A stretch of DNA of 64,000 bases from Pseudomonas fortuita (GTDB lineage Bacteria > Pseudomonadota > Gammaproteobacteria > Pseudomonadales > Pseudomonadaceae). The translations under genes and the position numbers were made by a program. Position 1 is the first letter of the stretch; each line of letters begins with the position of its first letter. The notes under the pieces were generated by a model. The model saw nothing but the letters and a program-made list of their open reading frames with translations, was not told the DNA's origin and did no database searches. Positions 12,271-20,835 of this stretch are shown here, piece after piece. The DNA is taken from NCBI RefSeq assembly GCF_026898135.2, contig NZ_CP114035.2, positions 6,247,745-6,311,744 on the forward strand. The letters run 5' to 3'.

Positions 12271-12298
12271 AAAAAGCCCTCCATATGGAGGGCTTTTT
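12271..12298. terminator. Bidirectional intrinsic terminator between lpd and the former glmS end
   Basis: AAAAAGCCCTCC-AT-ATGGAGGGCTTTTT type hairpin: stem GCCCTCCAT/ATGGAGGGC with an A-run on one side and a T-run on the other, able to stop transcription in both directions. The transposon was inserted into the right-hand T-run, so the hairpin stays with lpd and is now 30.7 kb from glmS. Confidence 0.85.
12294..12298. repeat. Left copy of 5-bp target-site duplication
   Basis: TTTTT immediately before the transposon end TGTTGCC, matching TTTTT at 43002-43006 immediately after the other end. Five bp is the duplication length made by Tn7-family transposases. Confidence 0.85.
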
Positions 12299-12308
12299 TG
12301 TTGCCGAT

Positions 12309-12448
12309 TAATAAACTTTGTCACAAAGTCTCTTGCATTTCGCGGCCTAGCGAGGAGGCTGCTTCTAGGGAAGCAAAAATAAAGGTTGTCACAAAGCATA
12401 ATTTTTCAAAATTTCTCGGGCTTTTTCGTTTAATAAAGGTTGTCACAG
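12309..12448. repeat. Left-end TnsB-binding repeats (three)
   Basis: Three copies of the 17-mer consensus AATAAAGGTTGTCACAA in the same orientation: 12309-12325 with CT in place of GG, 12378-12394 perfect, and 12432-12448 ending GTCACAGC. The spacing is about 69 and 54 nt, the loose arrangement typical of a Tn7 left end. Confidence 0.85.
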
Positions 12449-12817
12449 CAAAGGTTCAGCCAGAAAAAATCACAGGAAGGACCCCGTGCTAAAACCCCAA
12501 AAAAATTATGATGGTATCTTTTTGGGGCGTGGTAACCGGTGCGAGCGCTCCTGGCTGGGAGCCCCCTACAAATCGTTGGGTTGGGCATGGATTTCTCTGA
12601 GATACATCTTGGAGGGGTTGCTGCTTTTCCGAGCGCAGACGCGCCAACCAGACTGACTGTTTTCCGCTACCAGGCAGGTTTAAAACCGTCCAAGGATACG
12701 CCTGTATCCTCACTCATGAAGTCGCTCAATCATGCCGGGCCCAGGGCTCGCCATCTTCAGGGCGCCGCAGGACTCAGTGAAATTCGTGGAGGCGAGTTCC
12801 CTGAGGTGACACCGAGT
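12449..12817. other. Non-coding left subterminal region with one hairpin
   Basis: No convincing gene is present. At 12495-12527 CCCCAAAAA and TTTTTGGGG form an inverted repeat around a 15-nt loop that could act as a terminator, shielding the end from cargo transcription or stopping the arsN2 transcript. The rest shows no repeat or promoter I can support. Confidence 0.5.
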
Positions 12818-13267
12818 TCATGTCGCCAGATCCTTCACCATATAGACCGCAGAGGTCGGACAAAGGCTCTTGAACTCCTCCGAACTGGAAATTGCCTTTG
12901 GGGCTTGAGATCGGTCTCTGTGCTCATATCCCCGAGCCTCGAAGAAGTCGGGTGCTGTTGTGGTCAGCAGATGAAGGCTCTGGGCTCCGTCAGCTTCCGC
13001 TATTCGCTCAAGTGCTCTGAGCAGCAGGGTACCGATCCCTGACTTTCGCTGGGCCGGTACGACAACCAGTGAGCGAATCAGACGAGTCCGACCAGTTCCT
13101 TCAATGCCCCCGTATCCCAGCTCCGTTTCTCCCCGATGAAAGGAATAGAACATTCGGTCGGGCTGCAAAAGGTCTTGGGTCGGCAAGCCCGCTGCAGTCA
13201 GATGCGCAGCCAGGCCTTGGATTTGATCGGTACCAAGCAATCGGACAGAGATATCAGACTGGTTCAT
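12818..13267 (-). CDS. arsN2: GNAT acetyltransferase, ArsN2 type (arsenic-linked)
   Basis: A 149-residue GNAT protein. The acetyl-CoA binding motif is RSLVVVPAQRKSGIGTLLLRALERIAE near residues 66-92 (Q/R-x-x-G-x-G/A form RKSGIG), and FFEARGYEHRDRSQAPKAISSSEEFKSLCPTSAVYM is the C-terminal signature of the small ArsN2-like acetyltransferases found in ars operons. It is transcribed away from arsR with the arsR operator region between them, so arsenite induction is likely. Acetylation of an arsenical such as arsinothricin is the presumed role; its substrate is less certain than for ArsN1. Confidence 0.78.
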   Translation of the reverse strand: MNQSDISVRLLGTDQIQGLAAHLTAAGLPTQDLLQPDRMFYSFHRGETELGYGGIEGTGRTRLIRSLVVVPAQRKSGIGTLLLRALERIAEADGAQSLHLLTTTAPDFFEARGYEHRDRSQAPKAISSSEEFKSLCPTSAVYMVKDLAT

Positions 13268-13376
13268 TGGGGACTCTGGGGATGGTATCGACGGCCAGTA
13301 TAGGGCCCAAAGCGAGGGCTTTTTCCAGTTTTATGACGTCCCGTAAGGCGAGGCGAGTGTAAATATCTGCTTTACC

Positions 13377-13403
13377 GTATATTCGAATTGGCATATATTC
13401 GGA
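13377..13403. promoter_or_regulatory. Putative ArsR operator/promoter region
   Basis: Two direct copies of ATATTCGRA (GTATATTCGAA at 13377 and CATATATTCGGA at 13392) lie 42-68 nt before arsR and on the divergent side of arsN2. Similar AT-rich ATATTCG repeats occur at Pseudomonas ArsR sites. It could control both directions. Confidence 0.5.
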
Positions 13404-13444
13404 TTTCCAGATATTGGCCGTACACGCATTCCCCAGGAGGTCAC

Positions 13445-13801
13445 ATGCGGGAAACACTGACTCCCCCCATCGTTTTCAAATGCCTGGCTGATGACACCCG
13501 GGCCCGGATGACCCTGCTGATCGCCCGTGAAGGCGAACTCTGTGTCTGCGAACTTACCCACGCGCTGGAGCTGAGCCAGCCGAAGATCTCCCGGCATCTT
13601 GCCCAGTTGCGCGAGGCTGGAATCCTGATGGATCGCCGCAAGGGTCAATGGGTGTACTACCGACTGCACCCCGAACTGCCGCAGTGGGTGGACGCGATGC
13701 TGAAGGGAGTGGTCGATGCCAACCAGGAATGGTTGAGCCCCGATGCATTGCGCCTTGCCGAAATGGGCGAGCGGCCGCAGAGCCCTGTTGCTTGTGCTTG
13801 A
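13445..13801 (+). CDS. arsR: Arsenite-responsive repressor ArsR
   Basis: A 118-residue winged-helix ArsR/SmtB repressor. The arsenite-sensing ELCVCELTHAL motif (Cys-Val-Cys) lies near residue 34, and the recognition helix LSQPKISRHLAQLREAGIL near residues 43-61. It represses the ars operon until As(III) binds. ATG 13445 follows CCAGGAGG, which decides it over upstream in-frame codons. It opens the operon arsR-B-C-H-phosphatase-O-N1. Confidence 0.93.
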   Translation: MRETLTPPIVFKCLADDTRARMTLLIAREGELCVCELTHALELSQPKISRHLAQLREAGILMDRRKGQWVYYRLHPELPQWVDAMLKGVVDANQEWLSPDALRLAEMGERPQSPVACA

Positions 13802-13830
13802 GAATTCCCTTCGCTGATTGAGTTGTAGTC

Positions 13831-15114
13831 ATGCTGATCGCATTTTTGATTTTCCTGGTGACGATCGTTCTCGTCATCTGGCAGCCCAAAGGCCTGGGCG
13901 TGGGCTGGAGCGCCGCACTGGGGGCCGTCGTGGCGCTGCTGGCGGGCGTCGTGAGCCTGTCCGATATTCCCGTGGTCTGGCAGATCGTCTGGAACGCTAC
14001 CGCCACTTTCATCGCCGTCATCATCATCAGCCTGCTGCTGGATGAGGCGGGGTTCTTCGAGTGGGCGGCATTGCACGTGGCCCGCTGGGGCAATGGCAGC
14101 AGCCGCAAGCTGTTCGCCTTCATCATCCTGCTGGGCGCCGCCGTCTCGGCGCTGTTCGCTAACGACGGTGCGGCACTGATCCTGACCCCGATCGTCATCG
14201 CCATGCTGCTGGCCCTGCGCTTCTCCCCGGCGGCGACGCTGGCATTCGTCATGGCGGCGGGCTTCATCGCCGATACCGCGAGCTTGCCGCTGGTGGTGTC
14301 CAACCTGGTGAACATCGTTTCCGCCGACTACTTTGGCATTGGCTTCAGCGAATACGCCTCGGTCATGGTGCCGGTGAACCTGGTCAGCATCGCCGCCACC
14401 CTGGGAATGCTGCTGTGGTTCTTCCGCAAGGACCTGCCGCGTACCTATGAACTCGACCAACTGAAGGCTCCCGAAGCCGCTATCCGCGACAAGGCGACGT
14501 TCGTTGCCGGCTGGTGGGTGCTTGCGCTGTTGCTGGTTGGCTTCTTCGCCATCGAGCCGCTGGGCGTTCCGATCAGCGCCATCGCTGCTGCCTGTGCGCT
14601 GATCCTCTACCTGATCGCCGCGCGTGGGCACGTGATTTCAACCCGCAAGGTGCTCAAGGACGCGCCTTGGCAGGTCGTGGTGTTCTCGCTTGGCATGTAC
14701 CTTGTGGTGTATGGCCTGCGTAACGCCGGCCTCACCGACTACCTGACGCAGATCCTCAATGTCTTCGCTGGCTACGGAATCTGGGGCGCATCCCTCGGGA
14801 CGGGGCTGCTCGCCGCTGGCCTGTCGTCGGTCATGAACAACATGCCCACTGTGTTGGTAGGGGCCTTGTCGATCCATTCCGCCGAGGCCACCGGCATCGT
14901 GCGCGAGGCCATGATCTACGCCAACGTCATCGGCTGTGACCTCGGTCCGAAAATCACCCCCATCGGCAGCCTGGCCACCTTGCTGTGGCTACACGTGCTG
15001 GCCCGCAAGAACATCGTCATCACCTGGGGTTACTACTTCCGCACCGGCATCGTCCTGACGCTGCCGATCCTGCTTGCCACCTTGGCCGCATTGGCCATCC
15101 GCCTGAGCTTTTGA
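13831..15114 (+). CDS. arsB: Arsenite efflux permease ArsB
   Basis: A 427-residue inner-membrane As(OH)3/H+ antiporter of the ArsB family. Hydrophobic segments run from the N-terminus ([17 protein letters not shown]) to the end, consistent with about 12 helices. The family signatures [16 protein letters not shown] near residue 110, [18 protein letters not shown] and [12 protein letters not shown] are all present. No arsA is nearby, so it should work as a stand-alone secondary pump. It begins 29 nt after arsR and ends 14 nt before arsC. Confidence 0.96.
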   Translation: MLIAFLIFLVTIVLVIWQPKGLGVGWSAALGAVVALLAGVVSLSDIPVVWQIVWNATATFIAVIIISLLLDEAGFFEWAALHVARWGNGSSRKLFAFIILLGAAVSALFANDGAALILTPIVIAMLLALRFSPAATLAFVMAAGFIADTASLPLVVSNLVNIVSADYFGIGFSEYASVMVPVNLVSIAATLGMLLWFFRKDLPRTYELDQLKAPEAAIRDKATFVAGWWVLALLLVGFFAIEPLGVPISAIAAACALILYLIAARGHVISTRKVLKDAPWQVVVFSLGMYLVVYGLRNAGLTDYLTQILNVFAGYGIWGASLGTGLLAAGLSSVMNNMPTVLVGALSIHSAEATGIVREAMIYANVIGCDLGPKITPIGSLATLLWLHVLARKNIVITWGYYFRTGIVLTLPILLATLAALAIRLSF

Positions 15115-15128
15115 ACCGGAGATACCTG

Positions 15129-15599
15129 ATGAAAGTCTTGTTCATGTGCACCCACAACAGCTGCCGCAGCATCCTGTCCGAGGCGCTGTTCAATCACCTG
15201 GCCCCAGAGGGTATGGAAGCTGTGAGCTCGGGCAGCTTCCCAAGCGGCAAGGTCAATGAGCGGGCACTGAATACCCTGGAAGCCGCCGGTATCCCCACCG
15301 CAGGTCTTTCAAGCAAGGCCTCGGATGCCTTCGAGAGCTCTCCTCCCGACATCGTTGTCACCGTGTGCGACCGCGCTGCCGGCGAAGCCTGCCCGATCTT
15401 CTTCGGTCCATCGCTCAAAGCCCACTGGGGCCTGGCCGACCCTTCGGCGGTCACCGGGAGTGAGGCAGAAATCGAAGAAGCCTTCCAGACAACACTTGCG
15501 AAGATTGATGAGCGCGTGCGCGCCTTCATTGCGCTGCCTTTCTCGCAACTGAGCCAGGACGAACTGAAAGCCGAACTTGCCCGCATCGGCGCGCTGTAG
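15129..15599 (+). CDS. arsC: Arsenate reductase ArsC (low-molecular-weight phosphatase type)
   Basis: A 156-residue reductase converting arsenate to arsenite for export by ArsB. The phosphatase-like loop CTHNSCR (Cys7 to Arg13, CX5R) opens the protein, and Cys80 and Cys88 in [15 protein letters not shown] provide the disulfide cascade of the thioredoxin-coupled class. [16 protein letters not shown] carries the conserved Asp of the family. ATG 15129 has GGAG about 10 nt upstream. Confidence 0.95.
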   Translation: MKVLFMCTHNSCRSILSEALFNHLAPEGMEAVSSGSFPSGKVNERALNTLEAAGIPTAGLSSKASDAFESSPPDIVVTVCDRAAGEACPIFFGPSLKAHWGLADPSAVTGSEAEIEEAFQTTLAKIDERVRAFIALPFSQLSQDELKAELARIGAL

Positions 15600-15622
15600 G
15601 CCCTGGATCAATGGAGACCGAA

Positions 15623-16336
15623 ATGAACGACCACCTGCCCAATGTCCAACCAGAACTTATTGATCTGCCGTCGCTGGAGCGGCTGGCGCCGAAGGATCCT
15701 TCCACACACAAACCGCGCATCCTGCTGCTGTACGGATCGACCCGCGAACGCTCATTCAGCCGCTTGATGGTCCAGGAGGCTGCGCGCCTGCTGGAAGAGT
15801 TCGGCGCCGAAACCCGAATCTTTGATCCTTCCGGCCTACCGCTGCCGGATGACGCTCCGGACTCTCACGAGAAGGTGCTGGAACTCCGCGAGCTGATGCA
15901 ATGGTCCGAGGGCCAGGTGTGGTGCTCGCCCGAGCGTCACGGCTCAATGAGTGCTGTCTTCAAGGCGCAGATCGATTGGGTACCGCTGGCCATGGGCGCG
16001 GTTCGCCCAACCCAGGGCAAGACCCTCGCGGTGATGCAGGTATGTGGAGGCTCGCAGTCCTTTAACGTGGTGAACCAACTGCGCGTGCTTGGCCGCTGGA
16101 TGCGTATGTTTACCATCCCGAACCAGTCGTCGGTGCCGAAAGCCTTCCTGGAGTTCGATGAAGCCGGGCGCATGAAGCCGTCTTCTTTCTACGATCGACT
16201 GGTCGACGTGATGGAGGAACTGACCAAGTTCACGCTCCTGCTGCGTGATCGCCAGGATTATTTGGTAGACCGCTACTCCGAGCGCAAAGAGTCGGCGGAA
16301 GAACTATCCAAGCGAGTCAATATTCGGTCTATCTGA
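15623..16336 (+). CDS. arsH: Organoarsenical oxidase / NADPH:FMN oxidoreductase ArsH
   Basis: A 237-residue flavodoxin-like NADPH-dependent FMN reductase that oxidises trivalent organoarsenicals to less toxic pentavalent forms. Seen are the FMN-binding [20 protein letters not shown] near residue 35, [25 protein letters not shown] in the middle and [33 protein letters not shown], the ArsH signature. ATG 15623 is chosen because GGAG is 6 nt upstream; ATG 15611 would add four residues. It sits 23 nt after arsC. Confidence 0.95.
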   Translation: MNDHLPNVQPELIDLPSLERLAPKDPSTHKPRILLLYGSTRERSFSRLMVQEAARLLEEFGAETRIFDPSGLPLPDDAPDSHEKVLELRELMQWSEGQVWCSPERHGSMSAVFKAQIDWVPLAMGAVRPTQGKTLAVMQVCGGSQSFNVVNQLRVLGRWMRMFTIPNQSSVPKAFLEFDEAGRMKPSSFYDRLVDVMEELTKFTLLLRDRQDYLVDRYSERKESAEELSKRVNIRSI

Positions 16337-16346
16337 GGTCATGAGC

Positions 16347-16844
16347 ATGTCGCATCCTTACTCATTGAAATCGTTGCCCCATGCTCCGGGTGTGCTGATT
16401 TTTACGCCTTGTCCGGGCACCCAGACCAGCGGTCTCGCTGAAAGCCTGGATACGCTCAAGAAGGCCGGTGCCGTGGCGCTGGTTACGCTGATGTCGGACG
16501 CAGAGCTTCAGGAAAACGGAGTTGCCCAGCTTGGCGTCGCGGCCAAGCAGCATGGGTTGGAGTGGTACCAACTGCCGATCAAGGATGATCATGCTCCGGA
16601 TAAAAACTTCGAGGTCGGGCTGGGAGAGATCCGCCACCAGTTGAACGCTTTGCTCGCATCCAACAAGGCCCTGGCCATCCACTGCAAGGGCGGCTCCGGC
16701 CGCACCGGGCTGTTCGCTGCCCGTCTGCTGATCGAGTCCGGAATGCCGCGCCGCGAGGCGATTGCATGGGTGCAGGATCTTCGCCCACGGGCGATTCAGA
16801 AGCCTGCGCACATCAACTACATCAACCAGTTCGGCGAAGGCTGA
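16347..16844 (+). CDS. Dual-specificity/tyrosine phosphatase-like protein in ars operon
   Basis: A 165-residue protein with the cysteine phosphatase loop [10 protein letters not shown] near residues 112-121 (HCX5R: Cys then Arg six residues later) and a general-acid candidate Asp in IKDDHAPD near residue 85. The fold looks like a CDKN3/PTP-like phosphatase. Similar genes occur in Pseudomonas ars clusters, but I know of no proven role; acting on a protein phosphotyrosine, on arsenylated compounds, or as a further arsenate reductase are all possible. ATG 16347 has GAGG 8 nt upstream; ATG 16341 is too close to it. It lies 10 nt after arsH. Confidence 0.8.
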   Translation: MSHPYSLKSLPHAPGVLIFTPCPGTQTSGLAESLDTLKKAGAVALVTLMSDAELQENGVAQLGVAAKQHGLEWYQLPIKDDHAPDKNFEVGLGEIRHQLNALLASNKALAIHCKGGSGRTGLFAARLLIESGMPRREAIAWVQDLRPRAIQKPAHINYINQFGEG

Positions 16845-16869
16845 GCGCTCCAGCCAGACAGGAGAAACC

Positions 16870-17952
16870 ATGGCCACCGAAGGCGAGCTACTCGATGTCA
16901 TCGTGATTGGCGGCGGGCAGTCCGCGCTGACGGTGGCCTATTTTCTCAAGCGGGCCAAGCTCTCGTTCCTGCTGCTTGACGCTGAAGAGGCTGCGGGCGG
17001 GGCGTGGCGCCATGGCTGGCACTCGCTGACGCTGTTCTCGCCCTCCGCTTGGAGCTCCATCGCGGGCTGGCCGATGCCGCCAGTCACCGAAGGTAATCCT
17101 GATAGGGATCACGTGGTCAGCTACCTGGAGCAGTACGAGGCGCGCTACGGGTTTCCTATCGTTCGCCCCGTCAGCATCACGGCGGTGGAGCGGACCGCAC
17201 GTGGTCTTCGTGTGCGCTCGAAGGACCGCAACTGGGAAGCCCGTGCCGTCATCAGCGCAACGGGGACCTGGAGCAAGCCCAATGTTCCGGCCTATCCGGG
17301 GATAGAGCTGTTCCAGGGGCAGCAGATTCACTCCGCCCAGTACCAGTTACCAGAGGCTTTCCAAGGAAAACGCGTGCTGGTCGTTGGTGGTGGCAACTCG
17401 GGGGCGCAAATCTACGCGGAGCTGTCCGAGATCGCCGACGCAACGTGGGTAACCACGAAGGAACCGGCGTTTCTGCCTGATGACGTGGATGGCCGGGTGC
17501 TGTTCGAACGGGCTACCGAGCGCCTCAAGGCTCAACAGGAGGGCCGTGTTATCGACGCACAGGTCGGTGGGCTTGGTGATATCGTCATGGTGCCCTCAGT
17601 AGTCCGGGCTCGCGAGCGCGGGGCCCTTCGTGCTGTAAGGCCTTTCACCTCATTTACGTCGGATGGGGTCGTCTGGCCCAACGGTGAGAAAACCCAGGTC
17701 GATGTGGTGGTCTGGTGTACTGGATTCCGGCCGGCACTGGATCACCTTAAGGCACTGGACGTGCTGGATGACTACGGAAGGGTCGAGGTTGATGGGGGGC
17801 GTTCTATTCGCGAGCCGCGCCTCTGGCTGGTCGGATATGGCGACTGGACCGGCTTGGCCTCGGCGACGTTGATTGGCGTCACCCGTACCGCGCGCAGCAC
17901 AGTTAACGAAGTAGTCGAACACCTGAACAGCTTGGAGCAGTCGGATGCATAG
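16870..17952 (+). CDS. arsO: Flavin-containing monooxygenase ArsO
   Basis: A 360-residue FAD/NADPH-dependent monooxygenase of the ArsO family. It has the FAD-binding [20 protein letters not shown] near residue 11, [21 protein letters not shown], the FMO-like [17 protein letters not shown] near residue 135, NADPH-binding [19 protein letters not shown] near residue 170 and the ATG-type [12 protein letters not shown] near residue 283. ArsO is a regular member of ars islands; oxidation of an arsenical is the presumed role. GGAG lies 6 nt before the ATG. Its last codons overlap arsN1 by 8 nt. Confidence 0.9.
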   Translation: MATEGELLDVIVIGGGQSALTVAYFLKRAKLSFLLLDAEEAAGGAWRHGWHSLTLFSPSAWSSIAGWPMPPVTEGNPDRDHVVSYLEQYEARYGFPIVRPVSITAVERTARGLRVRSKDRNWEARAVISATGTWSKPNVPAYPGIELFQGQQIHSAQYQLPEAFQGKRVLVVGGGNSGAQIYAELSEIADATWVTTKEPAFLPDDVDGRVLFERATERLKAQQEGRVIDAQVGGLGDIVMVPSVVRARERGALRAVRPFTSFTSDGVVWPNGEKTQVDVVVWCTGFRPALDHLKALDVLDDYGRVEVDGGRSIREPRLWLVGYGDWTGLASATLIGVTRTARSTVNEVVEHLNSLEQSDA

Positions 17953-18487
17953 CGGAATCGAAATTCGTGTCGCCAGACCAGAGGATGCAGAAGAGATCCA
18001 GATCATCTACGCGCCCATCGTACTCAACACGGCCATCTCATTCGAAGAGGCAGTGCCGAGCGTGGAGCAAATGTGTGAGCGTATCTCCACGACGCTGCAA
18101 ACCTATCCGTATCTGGTGGCTGTGCGAGAAGGACGGGTAGTCGGCTATGCCTACGCCAGTCAGCACCGGGCGCGTGCGGCGTACCGGTGGGCGGTGGATG
18201 TGACGGTGTATGTCGCCGAGGGGCAGCGCCGCAGCGGAATTGCTCGGCAGCTCTATGACGTGCTGCTGCCGGTTCTGAAGCGTCTGGGATATCGCTCGGC
18301 GTATGCCGGTATCGCCTTGCCGAATGAAGGCAGTGTCGGGCTGCACGAACGACTCGGTTTTCAGCACATCGGTACGTTTCCGCAGGTCGGATTCAAGCTC
18401 GATGCTTGGCATGATGTGGGGTATTGGCGGTTTGAGTTCGGTGACGACGGCCTTCGACCCGAGGCTCCAATGAGCTTCGTATCCTAA
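17945..18487 (+). CDS. arsN1: Arsinothricin N-acetyltransferase ArsN1
   Basis: A 180-residue GNAT enzyme of the phosphinothricin/methionine-sulfoximine acetyltransferase type. ArsN1 N-acetylates the arsenic antibiotic arsinothricin; the homologue I recall as characterised is from P. putida. Seen are [19 protein letters not shown] at the N-terminus, substrate-site FEEAVPS, the acetyl-CoA motif [21 protein letters not shown] near residues 88-108 and the C-terminal [13 protein letters not shown]. It is the last gene of the ars operon and is coupled to arsO by overlap. Confidence 0.92.
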   Translation: MHSGIEIRVARPEDAEEIQIIYAPIVLNTAISFEEAVPSVEQMCERISTTLQTYPYLVAVREGRVVGYAYASQHRARAAYRWAVDVTVYVAEGQRRSGIARQLYDVLLPVLKRLGYRSAYAGIALPNEGSVGLHERLGFQHIGTFPQVGFKLDAWHDVGYWRFEFGDDGLRPEAPMSFVS

Positions 18488-18653
18488 ACCCGAATGCCAC
18501 GCTAGAGCGTCCCAGCCCGCGCCGTTGCTGGCTGCGACAGCACTAATCCTCCAACACATGTGAGTAAACCTGAATCGTCCCAGTTTTGTAGACACCTCCA
18601 AACCTAATAATGATGCCCAAAGATTGGTGAAATGGTGCTTGCACTACAGGGGG
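18488..18653. other. Spacer with a possible insertion-sequence end remnant
   Basis: No gene is seen. AATCGTCCCAGTTTTGTAGA followed by CACCTCC (near 18573-18599) resembles the terminal repeat of some IS3-family elements, but no transposase or partner end is nearby. Confidence 0.25.
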
Positions 18654-19535
18654 CTAGTTGAAAAGGGCCAAGAAACGGCTGAAATTGACAGCGGCAATGG
18701 CAAGGCCGCTCAGTACGATAACTGTCGTGTAGATCGGGTGGTCTTTGACGATTTCAATTAACACAACAGGATGCACCCCGTTCCGCTCGTACCATTTGGA
18801 TTTTGTCTTCAAGGACTTTTCATGTGTACGCTCGAAGAAGTTCGCAAACATATCGAGCTTCCTTAGGGTCGATTGATGCATTTTTATGTACTCAGCGTTC
18901 ACAAAGGCGGCAGCCTCATCAGCGCCGGGCAGTGCGTCTTGGTCGCTGGCATTATTGAGTTCAGCCAATGCCATGATCCTGCCTTTCCTTCCCCTACTAT
19001 CGGCATGCGGGGCATAGTTTCTTCCATATAACGCAACCAGCTCACGCGCAAGGTCAACCTTCTTGTCATCCGGCAGCTCTACGGGTTTGCCCCCGAGCAC
19101 CCGAAAGCGATGCTCAAGCGCAAAGAACCCGAAATTTTCGTCTCGCATGTTCCAATGCAGGAACCGACAATCCTTGTGCTTATCAAGCCATTGGAAAAAA
19201 CCTTTCAGCATCGACTTTTCGAATTTATTGAGCTCTGCTTGCATGCTGGAGAGCTGTTTGCTGAGCTCTGCTTCTTTATGGATGGACCACGATTTGGTTT
19301 GGCCGGTTTTTAGGTTCCGTGTGGCGATGGATGTCACACGTTTCGACTCCCCCGTATCATTTTCATAAAACGATTCGCAGGAGTAGTGAATTACGTAAAC
19401 TCGGTTCGCGTCCAGGTAGAGGTCTTCGATTAACGCTCTGCTCCTTTTGCGATCCTTTACCCGATCTAGCTCTGCTCCCACACCTTTCCCCTCAACCCAA
19501 TGCACTGTAGGCGAAGCTGGTGATTTTGCCCTCAA
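18654..19535 (-). CDS. Unrecognised protein, RNase H-like N-terminal region with C-terminal membrane anchor
   Basis: A 293-residue protein I cannot assign. The N-terminal part alternates strands and helices: RVYVIHYSCESFYEN, then VTSIATRNLKTGQTKSWSIH, then FFQWLDKHKDCRFLHWNMRDENFGFFALEHRF and DLARELVALYGRNY. That order and the acidic positions recall DEDD exonuclease/RNase H-like folds, but the DxE motif is not intact (CES). A charged helical stretch follows, then one hydrophobic C-terminal helix (YTTVIVLSGLAIAAVNFSRFLALF), suggesting a tail-anchored protein. The start is uncertain: TTG 19535 is the furthest upstream codon, GTG 19505 an alternative. It stands alone between the arsenic and copper blocks. 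Confidence 0.6.
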   Translation of the reverse strand: MRAKSPASPTVHWVEGKGVGAELDRVKDRKRSRALIEDLYLDANRVYVIHYSCESFYENDTGESKRVTSIATRNLKTGQTKSWSIHKEAELSKQLSSMQAELNKFEKSMLKGFFQWLDKHKDCRFLHWNMRDENFGFFALEHRFRVLGGKPVELPDDKKVDLARELVALYGRNYAPHADSRGRKGRIMALAELNNASDQDALPGADEAAAFVNAEYIKMHQSTLRKLDMFANFFERTHEKSLKTKSKWYERNGVHPVVLIEIVKDHPIYTTVIVLSGLAIAAVNFSRFLALFN

Positions 19536-19994
19536 ATGTGGGTACCCGCTAGATTCACCCCTAGCTTTGCCTTTGACTCTTCCTGAGGGTATACCGCTTG
19601 GGGATAATCAGCCGGCTTTGTCTTGGTGGATTGCCCTACAAATCGACGTGGCCTTCACCAAGCCGCTCCCAATGCCGGCCGTCAGAACGTAGGACCATTC
19701 GCTTCCGCCGAAGCGGGCTGGTGGGCGTGAGCCAACAGGCGTATCCTACAAGTGCTTGCTCCGAGACTTGTTGGCCTACAGCCTCCCCTTGGAGACATCT
19801 GATAGCCCGCCGCTGAGGCGGGCTTCTTTGCTATCGGGTCGCAGCGCCTTTGGTTTGCTAGCTTCCCAAGCTAGGCTCTGCCAGGGCGCATGCCCATCAG
19901 CGGTCTACCCGCCTCCCTAAGCACGACGATTATCGACGTACCCAAATCCTTAATCAGGCGCATGGAAAGCAGGCGGAGGTTTGGCGAAATTCGC
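19536..19994. other. Non-coding spacer between the unknown gene and the copper block
   Basis: I see no supportable gene in these 459 nt. One strong hairpin is at 19804-19824 (AGCCCGCC-GCTGA-GGCGGGCT, followed by TCTTTG). Several short inverted pieces around 19690-19760 suggest residual extragenic repeats or old recombination debris. Confidence 0.45.
19804..19824 (+). terminator. Hairpin, possible terminator
   Basis: An 8-bp perfect stem AGCCCGCC/GGCGGGCT with loop GCTGA and a short T-rich tail. It lies in the spacer beyond the end of the Cys-rich copper store gene (which reads leftward), with the T-rich side to the right. Confidence 0.5.
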
Positions 19995-20321
19995 TTACGC
20001 AGCCATTGCTTCGCAGGATTCTGCGCAGGTCATGCAGGCCTGGGCGCATTGCTGACAGTGGTCTGCCTTATGCTTACCGCACTCCTCCCCGCAGGCCCGG
20101 CAAATTTTGGCGCATAGGGCACAAAGCTCTTTGGCCAGCATGCTTTCTCGTGCCATCAAGGTAGCCGCAAGGTTGCACATATCTGCGCAATCTCTGTCCA
20201 GCTTGATGCAGTCAGCCATCATTTTTACATCTTGTTCTTGTAGGCAGGCTGACGCACAGCCTTCACAGGCCAGCGCACAGCGCAGGCATTCCGAGATGCA
20301 TTCTTCAAAGCGACTGTTCAT
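19995..20321 (-). CDS. Cys-rich four-helix-bundle copper storage protein (Csp family)
   Basis: A 108-residue protein with 19 cysteines, nearly all in CxxxC or CxxC spacings along predicted helices (ECISECLRCALACEGCASAC, ELCALCAKICRACGEEC, HCQQCAQACMTCAESC). This is the Csp/DUF326 pattern in which Cu(I) ions fill the core of a four-helix bundle. No signal or Tat peptide is present, so it is the cytosolic Csp3-like class: a copper sponge rather than a periplasmic store. ATG 20321 has GGAG 8 nt upstream; ATG 20327 is too close to that site. A perfect TTACA-N4-TGTAA dyad lies 92 nt upstream, so CopR control separate from the cus operon is likely. Confidence 0.88.
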   Translation of the reverse strand: MNSRFEECISECLRCALACEGCASACLQEQDVKMMADCIKLDRDCADMCNLAATLMARESMLAKELCALCAKICRACGEECGKHKADHCQQCAQACMTCAESCEAMAA

Positions 20322-20412
20322 GGTCATATCTCCGGTATCGGGTCGATTTGATGCCAGTGCACCGTCTCATGACGGTATGTAGCGTTCGACCTGACGGGGT
20401 CCTGAAGATTGA

Positions 20413-20426
20413 TTACATTTCTGTAA
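20413..20426. promoter_or_regulatory. Putative CopR/CusR box before the Csp gene
   Basis: TTACATTTCTGTAA is a perfect 5-bp dyad with a 4-nt spacer, TTACA-N4-TGTAA. The same dyad occurs before copA and before the DUF2790 gene. It lies between the end of cusF and the Csp start. Confidence 0.65.
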
Positions 20427-20481
20427 GCTTGTCCGAATCCTCTCGGTGTGAAGGCGTGCCCGATCATTTAAGGCTGGAACA

Positions 20482-20835
20482 TCACTGCTTATGAATGCTC
20501 ACGATCTTCGCGACGCTTCCTTCCATACGGAACCCAAATTTCACCTTGTCTCCTACGTTCAAGCCCTTCAGCTGTGCAGGCTCAGCATGGAAACCCATGG
20601 TCATCGCCGGCCATTTGAGCTCTGCTACCGGGCCGTGGGCCAATGTGATTTTTCCGCTTTGAGGATCCAGCGCCTTTATTGCCCCTTCAGCATGCGCGGT
20701 GGGTGCCGCCTGGGTGCCTTGGCCTCCTTCGGCGGAAGCTGGCATGTTCTTCATGTCCATACCATCCATGTCCTGGGCATGCACACTGGCGGCGAAAGCT
20801 GTGACCAGGGCTGCGATGACGATTAGCTTTTTCAT
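20482..20835 (-). CDS. cusF: Periplasmic copper chaperone CusF
   Basis: A 117-residue CusF-like protein with a signal peptide ([20 protein letters not shown]). The OB-fold core [32 protein letters not shown] carries the Cu(I)/Ag(I) ligands: a His after LA, the Trp-x-x-Met-x-Met cluster in KWPAMTM. A Met-rich linker ([11 protein letters not shown]) precedes it. It hands Cu(I) to CusB/CusA. It overlaps cusA by 4 nt and is last in the operon. Confidence 0.92.
   Translation of the reverse strand: MKKLIVIAALVTAFAASVHAQDMDGMDMKNMPASAEGGQGTQAAPTAHAEGAIKALDPQSGKITLAHGPVAELKWPAMTMGFHAEPAQLKGLNVGDKVKFGFRMEGSVAKIVSIHKQ

Noticed and set aside
12489..12713. A 74-codon frame in the left subterminal region
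   Set aside because: No ribosome site or family resemblance, and it runs across the hairpin at 12495-12527.
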